Shown piece after piece: positions 56,779-64,000 of a stretch of 64,000 nt of DNA. Every line of letters begins with the position of its first letter. Position 1 is the stretch's first letter. Position numbers and translations under genes: made by a program. The DNA lies in NCBI GenBank assembly GCA_024362935.1, contig JANCRA010000003.1, positions 49,265,844 to 49,329,843 of the forward strand, in the 5' to 3' direction. A model generated the notes under the pieces. It ran no database searches, had not been told where the DNA came from, and saw nothing but the letters and a program-made list of their open reading frames with translations. This DNA comes from Setophaga petechia (taxonomy: Eukaryota > Chordata > Aves > Passeriformes > Parulidae).

Positions 56779-56985
56779 CTGTTCCCTGTGGGGCAGCAGC
56801 AGGCAAAGGGGTCTGTGCAGATCAGCGGCGCTTCCTGGTACCTCTTCCTCCTTTGGGATCCATGTCCTAAAGCGGCTCCTGCCAGGTCAGGGACATGAAG
56901 GAGAAAGTGCCCAGGTCACCAGGAGCTCCCCATTCCCATCCTGCTGGCTCCTCTCTGTGCCCTGTCCTGGCGTTGTTTCTCAGGG
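56779..56985 (-). other. Leader exon L10 (for G10)
   Basis: Same block; donor intact; 1315-base intron to the acceptor at 55464. Confidence 0.65.
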
Positions 56986-57149
56986 CTCAGTGCAGTCTTT
57001 GGGCAGTCGGAAATGGTTTTACATTTTTGACTTCCACAGAGTTCCACAGCCTCTGAGTTATTGATCTTGATTTTTTTCATTTTCTCTACAAATCAAGTGA
57101 TCTTTTTCTTTGTTGTGAGAAATGATACCCCCCTTCTGTAAAATTTTAA

Positions 57150-57467
57150 AAATGTATTAAACTACAACACAGGACAAAATTAGGTCCAGAGGCACACTGC
57201 CCAAAACAGAAAGAGGCTTTGTACCCTCGTTGAAACCAACCCCCCTGGTAACCCACCCCCCATATTCAGACACATTCCGCTTTTCCAACGCAGCTCCTCC
57301 TCCGTCCTACCTTCCCGGAGCTCGTGCAGCACTTTGGGCTTCGACTGCCCACCATGGTCAAAGATCAGCATTACACCTCTCAACATGAACACAGTACTCA
57401 CGTTAGAAAAACTCCAAAGCTTAACAGAGCTTCTTTGAACATTATAGCACGCGTAATATTCATTCAA
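57150..57467 (-). repeat. K element, copy 7
   Basis: Same element; frame changes after about 80 codons. Confidence 0.6.
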
Positions 57468-58174
57468 CGTTTCTGAGAGTCAATCACCATAGCACCTGTT
57501 TCTAACATTTGTGAATGTCTCCTCATTTCCCCCTAATTAGAAACACACCTTCCCAGGAGAGTGTCCCATTCTTCAACTGCCGAACCTCTCCTGACAGGTT
57601 TCTGCCATTCCTCATTTCTGTTCCCAGAGAGGTCATAGTCCCTCCAGCAGCAGAGGGATGCCGGTGATGCTGGTGGCACTAGAATGCTGCTGGCAGTGCT
57701 GCTGAAGCATCTGGGTGGTTGTCAGAAACAGCTCCCATTCGGGGAACAGCTCCATGATCATTGCCAAAACATTCTCAGGGCCAAAGGAAGCACAGCTGAG
57801 CGGCATTTTATCCTATCTCAATCCCATCTCCATCATCACCCCATCCTATCACATCCCACAGATTTCTGAGACAAAGCCACTCCTCCACTGCAAGGGCTGC
57901 CCGGCAGGCTCTGCTCTCCTCCAGTGGGGAGATTTGGGATTGCCGACATCCAGAGCCTTCCTAAACTCTTCCAGACCCCTCTGCGAACTTCCAGACCCTC
58001 CCTGGGTCTGTCTTTTCCCCTAGGACAGCCCTGCTCCTGTCCTGCTCCACCCAGGCCTATGAGCAGAGTCTGTGCTTCTCCCAGCCATTCCTGCTTTTGT
58101 ACCTTGAAATAAACGATTTAACAAAGAAAGGACACTTTACAGCATTTAGCTGGAATGGTATCTCATGCATTAAC

Positions 58175-58870
58175 CTTGCTTGCAGGCCTGCCCCAGTCAG
58201 ATGTCTCAGGTACTAACACAGCTGAGAGAGCAGCAGTTGTGCCACATTTGTCAAAGCAGATGCAGACGTGTGTGCACACAGACAGACAGACAGAGAGCCA
58301 GGCAGAGTCAGTGCAAGGTAGCTGTGAGAAATTGCCCTGGCAGGCAGTGAAATGCTCCCTGCGGATCCCTTTGCATCTCCTGCCTGGGCCAAGGGCTGGG
58401 CCTGGAGCCCTGGGGGGATGGGCCCAGGAGGCGTGGGCGTTCGGGGATCAGCCCAGGGCAGCAGGCGGGAGAGATCCCAGCTGGGAGAGGCCCCAGTGCC
58501 AGGGAGCTTCTGCTCAGCGCTGCTGGGCCCAGCACAGCTCCAAGGCTCTCCTTTTGGGCCGCTGCTCACAGGGCCCCAAGGGATGGGCGCCACTCACAGC
58601 AATGCTTCACCCTGGCCACACTTGAGGCCGGCAGCTTCCTGTGACAGTGGGAGAGCAGGGATGCTGTGGCATCCAGGGGAGTCCAGTAATTTCCAAGGCT
58701 GTTGATAAAAGCCCAGGAGGTGGTTGGACAGCAGCAGTTCCTGGGAGCAGAGGGTGTTTCTGATCAGCGCCACAGGAGCTGAGCCCAGGGGCTGCTCCTC
58801 AAGGTTGAGGCCTCACAAGCACGGATCAGAGCCAAGAGCAGCCTGGAAAGGGGCTGGGGATGCAGCAGCA
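58175..58870. repeat. B block, copy 4 (3' of G11)
   Basis: Core nearly identical to copy 1 (one difference noticed between 58330 and 58690) although it lies outside the 59-kb-period repeat. Confidence 0.75.
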
Positions 58871-58893
58871 CAGGGAGGGTGATCCTGTGGGTA

Positions 58894-58899
58894 TTTATT
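58894..58899 (-). terminator. Poly(A) signal of G11
   Basis: AATAAA on the minus strand, 75 bases after the stop. Confidence 0.7.
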
Positions 58900-58974
58900 G
58901 ATCAGGAGACTCAAGCCACTGTCTCAGCCGCTGTCCTGGGGCCTTCAGCAGTGCAGTGGAAGGGATCAACAGGC

Positions 58975-59955
58975 TCAGACCCCTGTGTCTGCAGCAGGCT
59001 CATCTCCCCCGGCAGTGTTTACTTCTGGCTCCTCAAACACCCTGTGGATCGCCTTCCTTAGGGACTGCATGGAGGAGTGCTTCCTGCAGCTCTCCATGGA
59101 GCACTGTCTCCAGCAGCTCCTCATAGAGTATTCTCTCTTCCAACTACCCACCAAGAAACAGATAAAGGGTTTGATGCTGCTGGTGATGCAGGTGAGCAGG
59201 AAAACCGCCTGGGAGGGGACAACTGTGTAACCGAGCTGTTGCAGTAAATTCCAGAGACTGAGAGGCAGACTGAAGAGTGCAACGAGGACAATAACAATGT
59301 CGAGCCTCCTGTGTTGCTGCTGCTCCTGGGAGCCAGGTTTGAGATGAAGGAAGAGGTTTGTGCTGGAAATGACCATGGGTGCAGCAAACAGGAAGAGGCT
59401 GAGGCCATACATGGAGCTGAGAGCCACCTGGCATTGCTCCTGCTCGTGTGACTGGCACAGGGAAGTCACCACTGGATTAACAGCGATGACAATGAAGAGG
59501 AAGGCCCAGTATGGGACACTCATCACCACCCACAGCAGGCGCTCAGGAAATTGGTAATCACAGAAAAACAGGCAGAGGATGGACCTGCACCTCTCAATGC
59601 TGATGAACATCAGCCAGGACATCCCTACATTGTAGGTGAACAGTGACAGCTGGAAAAGCAAGCTCAAATACATTGAGGGTATTATAGCAGAGCAGGACAT
59701 TTCTTCCAGCAAGAAGAGCAGGGTGGAGAAGACCATGAAGATGAGGAAGAGGAAGTCAGTAATGGCCTGGTTGAAGATGAAGTCGGTGATTGCATTAATT
59801 TGGAGGAGCCAGAAGAAAGCCCCGTTCCCAGCCAGCCCACAGAGGCCAATGAGCAGCATCACAATGTGCATGGCCACGCTGGAGACACTGATCTCACACT
59901 GACCAGGTCCATTGCTTAGTGATGTGAAAAGAGGAGACACGGTGCTCACCTCCAT
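58975..59955 (-). CDS. MRGPR-family GPCR G11 (duplicate of G1)
   Basis: Encodes the same 326 residues as G1, offset by 58,967 bases, as part of the near-perfect repeat of window positions 1-5033. All motifs are as in G1: E-R-C at 121-123, C167/C175, K-P-F-I-C in TM7 and the threefold tail repeat. Unlike G1, its 3' side is inside the window: AATAAA on the minus strand at 58894-58899, 75 bases past the stop, then a B block. Whether this is a second gene or an assembly copy of G1 cannot be decided from the sequence. Confidence 0.85.
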   Translation of the reverse strand: MEVSTVSPLFTSLSNGPGQCEISVSSVAMHIVMLLIGLCGLAGNGAFFWLLQINAITDFIFNQAITDFLFLIFMVFSTLLFLLEEMSCSAIIPSMYLSLLFQLSLFTYNVGMSWLMFISIERCRSILCLFFCDYQFPERLLWVVMSVPYWAFLFIVIAVNPVVTSLCQSHEQEQCQVALSSMYGLSLFLFAAPMVISSTNLFLHLKPGSQEQQQHRRLDIVIVLVALFSLPLSLWNLLQQLGYTVVPSQAVFLLTCITSSIKPFICFLVGSWKREYSMRSCWRQCSMESCRKHSSMQSLRKAIHRVFEEPEVNTAGGDEPAADTGV

Positions 59956-60733
59956 GGATGGATGGACACTGGGCAGGCAGTGGGATGTGGCCCCTGGCTG
60001 TGGTCAGAGTGGATGGGCAGTCAATGCTTGGAGAATCCAGGGATGGACCATGCGGCTCCTCAGCAGCTCCCTGCAGTGGGAAGGATTCAGTGGGGAGGAG
60101 TGAGATGTGCAGGGGAGGAGGGCAGTGGAAACTGTGGGGCGGTAGAGGGAGGTGGAAGGGTTGGGCTGGTGTGCAGGGGATTGATAAAGAAGAGAGACTA
60201 ATATTTTATCTCTCCTGAAGTTGCTTAAAGAGTGACTGGGCACATTGATCAAAGGATGTAAAGATGTGGACACAGGATGATAAACGTGGCTGGAACCAGA
60301 GCAGAAACAGATGAGGAGGCATGCATTATTTTTGGGGCAACTTCTGTGACAAGAAGCAAGAGCACATGGCCAAAGGAAAAGTTGAAGGCAAGGTCACCTT
60401 TAATATCTCAGCACTCAGTGAATACGAACACCAGAGACCCCTCTGAATGACCCTCCAGGGCCATCGGAGGACTCCCAGTAGGAAGTGGATGCATGGAAAT
60501 GCATCTAGGAAAATGGAATTTATGTTTATTTTTAAGGTGTTCTTAAGATAAGAAAAACGTTTTTAAGTCTACGTATGGTTATAGTGGATAAAAACACTGT
60601 TGTAAAGTCTCGCAACAGCTGCAGAATTGATGAGAGATCCTTCTGTGTGTCCTGCTGCCTAATATTTTACTTGGTAACAACATTGGTTAGTGTTAGGAAG
60701 TTTATTCTGTCTGATTTTCATATCACTCCTATT

Positions 60734-60775
60734 CCATGCCACGCCACGCCATGCCATGCCATGCCATCCCATCCC
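60734..60775. repeat. CCATG pentanucleotide repeat
   Basis: Same length and variants as at 1767-1808. Confidence 0.85.
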
Positions 60776-61721
60776 GATGGGTTCCCAGTCCCTGGCCACT
60801 CCCTGGCTGCAGGTGTGGCCTGTTGGGCTCTGCTGCTGTCCAGTGGGAGATTTGGGATTGGTGGCACCCAGAGCCCTCCTGCCCTCTCCAGCCCCTGTCT
60901 GCCTGATGCCTTGGGCTGCCTCCCTAGAACAGAGGCCAGACCAGGTGAAGAGAATAAAAGGAGGCATTGATGAAAGGCCTTCAAAAGGTTCACCTTGAGC
61001 TCTCAAAGCCTCTGAGAGGAGCTACACCCAAAATGGACAATGGTCACGAGTTATTCAGACAGATGTAAGTTTGGTCCATTTACAAATCAGGGGGTTAATC
61101 CTCCAATTACAGCTTCAGGTAATGAAGTCCTTTAGCCCCAGCTTTCCCTCCCCCAATTCACTTTTGTCTGTACTTTTCTGGGCCTGAGGCAGTAGAGTGT
61201 CAGTTGCATTTCAGGCCTAGAGGGATTGGTTTGTCTGACCAAAATGTGCAGACAGTTAACTAACACTTTCCATGGAGCTTAGAGTTATGCACTAATGCAG
61301 TACAGGATATGAAAAATAGAAAGGCTAAAATCCTAAGGCATCATGTCCCCTCTAACATCCTCTAGAAATTCCCCCCAGGCTGCCTTCCTCTCCAGACATC
61401 CCCGCTCCTCTCCTGTCCCACTCAGGAGCCCCAGCAGTGTTTGTGCTCCTCCTGGCAATTCCATGCTTCTCCAGCCAAATGAACAGCAGTGGAGCCATCC
61501 CTGTAGTGCCTCTTGTTTGTGTCCAAAGGAGGTTGGGGGGCTGGAGAGCAGTGATGGATCTGGGGAGGGGCATCTCCAAGAGAAACGCGGCCCCAAAGCC
61601 TTACGGGGCAGGCTGGGGTGAGCAGCCCGTGGGGAGGGACTGGAGCCTCAGGCACGGGGCTGGGAGGGATGGGAAGGGCGGGAGGTGGGTGGGCTGCATG
61701 GGGAGTGGGATGGGAGGGTGG

Positions 61722-61852
61722 TGTGGGAGGGGTGGGACATGATGGAGCTGGTGGGAAGATGTGGTGGGAAGGTGTGGGATGTGGTGGGGCTGGAGAGAAG
61801 GTGTGGGGTGTGGTGGGGCTGGAGAGAAGGTGTGGGATGTGGTGGGGCTGGT
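61722..61852. repeat. G-rich minisatellite
   Basis: Same unit count as 2755-2885. Confidence 0.75.
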
Positions 61853-63099
61853 GACCTCAGGGAAGCCCCAGGGAGGGGGGTGATGCCCCGTGGAGCCCAT
61901 GGTGACAAACACAGGTGTCACCCTGCTCCTGGAAGGGCGTGGCTGTGCTGAGGACCACGGCCTCCTCCCCTCCTTTCTGCTGCACCCTCTGAGCCTGCTG
62001 AGGGAGCCGCTGAAGGCAGTGGAGAGGAAGAATTTCTGAAGGCAGAGACACCTTTGCACCTGGCTCACAAAATTAAAAATTAAAGATCTCTGAGGAGATG
62101 TTTGCTGTGTTACTCACAGAGCACTCAGGGTGGGGAATGCCGAGCCCCTGGGCCATGCTGTCTTTGCCAGCCCAGCTCTGGACACTGGGGATCATGGTTG
62201 CTCCAGGGAGCAGAATCTATGGCTGTGTTCATTCTGACACCAAGACGTTAAAGTCTTACAGCAAAAGTGTGTTAGACTAATAAGAATTTTGAGTCAAAAT
62301 TGTGATCATAGTGGAAATATATTCACCGTAGTCGTGTTCAAAGAAACAACAATTTCCAGGTATTTTTATATACTATAATATCCAAGATTTTTTGATAGAT
62401 ACTGTCAAAAGTGCTCTTAATATTTTACATCATGGTATAGGTGTTTTGTTTCTTTTAATTACTACCAGAATATGCTGTCTTTCTTAGATTAATGGATAAC
62501 TCGTTTTTTCCCAGGTAAACAGTGTTTTATTGGCAGTGCTTCAGTGCTGGTGACGAACCCCCTTGCCCTGTCTCCCTGAACTATTAGTGGGTAGGAGGGA
62601 GGGGCTGGGGGAAAAAAAAAGTGGTTTAAGGTTTTATATTACTTCTCATTATAATCGTCTGAATCTTTTGAAAATAAATTTTCTTAATACCATTAAATTT
62701 GAACCTATTTTTCTATTCTTGGGGGTCTCTCACCTCAGTGCACTTTTTCTCCCACTCCCCATCTCAACTCATGAGGCCTTTGTTGATTTTTGTTTTCCTC
62801 TCCTGTGCCCAGCTGAGAGCAGGAGAAGGTGAGTGAACGGCTTTTGTGGGTGCCTGGCATTTGGCCAGTGCCAAACCACGACAGGCTTGCAGCAGGTTAT
62901 CAGCATCAGAGCCCACATTTCTTACTGCCAGTACCCTTGATGATGCAATGAAAGCTAATGGAGGCCAGATGTTGGGCTGCTGGGGTGCCCCCTTCTAGCC
63001 CTTCACCAGATCTCATCCTCCTCCTCCTCAGCCTTGGGAATACTTGTGGTTGTATTTTCCTGATCTCACCCTTTGCAGGCAGGGACACCTTCCACCTTC

Positions 63100-63365
63100 C
63101 ACTAGACCGGGCTGCTTCAAACCCCATCCAGCCTGGCCTGGAACACCTCCAGGGGTGGGAAGGCCAGAGCATCTTTGGGAACCTGTGCAGGGCCTCTCCA
63201 CCCTCACAGGGAGAAATATCTTCCCAATATTGCCCCTAACCCTGTTCTCTGGCAGTGGGAAGCCATTCCCCCTTGTTTTGTCACTTCAGGCCTTTGTCCA
63301 ACGCGCCTCTCCAGTTCTTGGAGTCTCTTTAGGCCCTGGAAGGGACTCTAATGTCTCCCTGAAGC
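63100..63365 (-). mobile_element. CR1-type LINE 3' fragment
   Basis: Copy of 4135-4395. Confidence 0.8.
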
Positions 63366-64000
63366 CCTTCCATTCTCCAGGCTGAACACCCCCAGCTCAG
63401 AGACCTCAGAGAAGCCCCAGGGAGGGGGTTGATGCCCCGTGGAGACAGTGGTGACAAACACAGATGTCACCCTGCTCCTGGAAGGGGGTGGCTGTGCTGA
63501 GGAGCACGGACTCCTCCTCCCCTTGGAGCTGCACCATCCCAGCCTGCTGAGGGAGAGACCATAGCCAGGGCACAGGAAGAATTTCTGAAGGCACGAAACC
63601 ACCAGCAAGGAAATCAGTAAAACCCAGGTTTATATTAAGCAACAGCACAACAAAGTGGTGTCTCTCTGTGTGTGTTTGTGTGTGTATTCAACATGGTGTG
63701 ACAAAAGGACAGTGAGGGTAAGGATTAAAAAAAATGGGCAAAAACCTTTACAGCACTCAAATTTAAGAGTATTTCGGTTATACATTAAACTTAGCAATTC
63801 AGCAGAGGAATATCACTTAGCAGCATTTAACCATATTTATGCCTGATACTTGCTTGCAGGCCTGCCCCAGTCAGATGTCTCAGGTACTAACACATCTGGG
63901 AGAGCAGCATTTGTGCCACATTTGCCAGAGCAGATGCAGTCGTGTGTGCATGCAGACAGACAGACAGACATAGAGCCAGGCAGAGTCAGTGCAAGGTCGC

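Larger units (their letters stand above)
59956..63850. other. Spacer upstream of G11
   Basis: Near-identical copy of 989-4870; no gene seen. Confidence 0.75.
58968..64000. repeat. Right copy of the 59-kb-period repeat
   Basis: Copy of positions 1-5033, running to the window edge, so its full length is unknown. Confidence 0.9.

Noticed and set aside
58968..64000. Window end repeating the start because of a circular molecule
   Set aside because: Introns, LINEs and MRGPR genes show a vertebrate nuclear chromosome; a tandem duplication or assembly duplication explains it better.

Overview
This window reads as nuclear DNA of a bird, most likely a songbird (inference). The sequence has many copies of the 3' part of CR1-type LINEs, solo LTRs of endogenous retroviruses (ERVs), pentanucleotide microsatellites, and a tandem array of short seven-transmembrane receptors of the Mas-related GPCR (MRGPR) family, which is expanded in some birds. 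I see no bacterial or viral operon logic, rRNA, tRNA or CRISPR.

The core is an array of eleven MRGPR coding exons, all on the minus strand: G1 (8-988), G2 (6193-7116), G3 (14738-15667), G4 (20191-21111), pseudogene P5 (22713-23601), pseudogene P6 (31048-31966), G7 (34523-35500), G8 (40652-41587), G9 (47029-48003), G10 (54425-55348) and G11 (58975-59955, the same protein as G1). Two further MRGPR fragments lie on the plus strand (about 12190-12575 and 27320-27705), frameshifted and truncated. The proteins fall into three groups. G1/G7/G11 keep an E-R-C motif at the end of TM3 and have a long tail. G2/G8 have L-R-C there. G3/G4/G9/G10 (and P5) have lost the E/D-R-Y/C motif completely but, apart from the altered G9 tail, keep an open frame. 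Each coding exon is intronless, with an acceptor about 110 bases before its ATG.

A conserved non-coding leader exon with a GT donor lies upstream of G2, G3, G4, P5, P6, G8, G9 and G10. Two more leader copies (43.6 and 51.1 kb) have no coding exon of their own. P5, G9 and G10 share a long (1.0-1.3 kb) intron; the others have introns of about 200-250 bases. G1, G7 and G11 have no nearby leader. G1 and G7 instead have an ERV LTR in the same orientation 4.6-5 kb upstream.

The spacers are a mosaic of co-amplified blocks, named here for this window only: B (4.9-5.5, 33.7-34.4, 39.35-40.0, 58.2-58.9 kb), U (18.3-20.1, 29.2-31.0, 45.2-47.0, 52.65-54.3 kb), K (seven copies), M and R1. Their order shows repeated unequal crossing-over, with visible deletions at 17.6 and 22.13 kb. 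A 2.1-kb ERV-derived insertion with a nested solo LTR (9313-11428) is unique to one copy.

The largest-scale feature is that bases 1-5033 recur at 58968-64000 with only one difference noticed (4010 versus 62977). This is either a very recent ~59-kb tandem duplication or an assembly duplication. All comparisons were made by eye; no alignment or database search was run.
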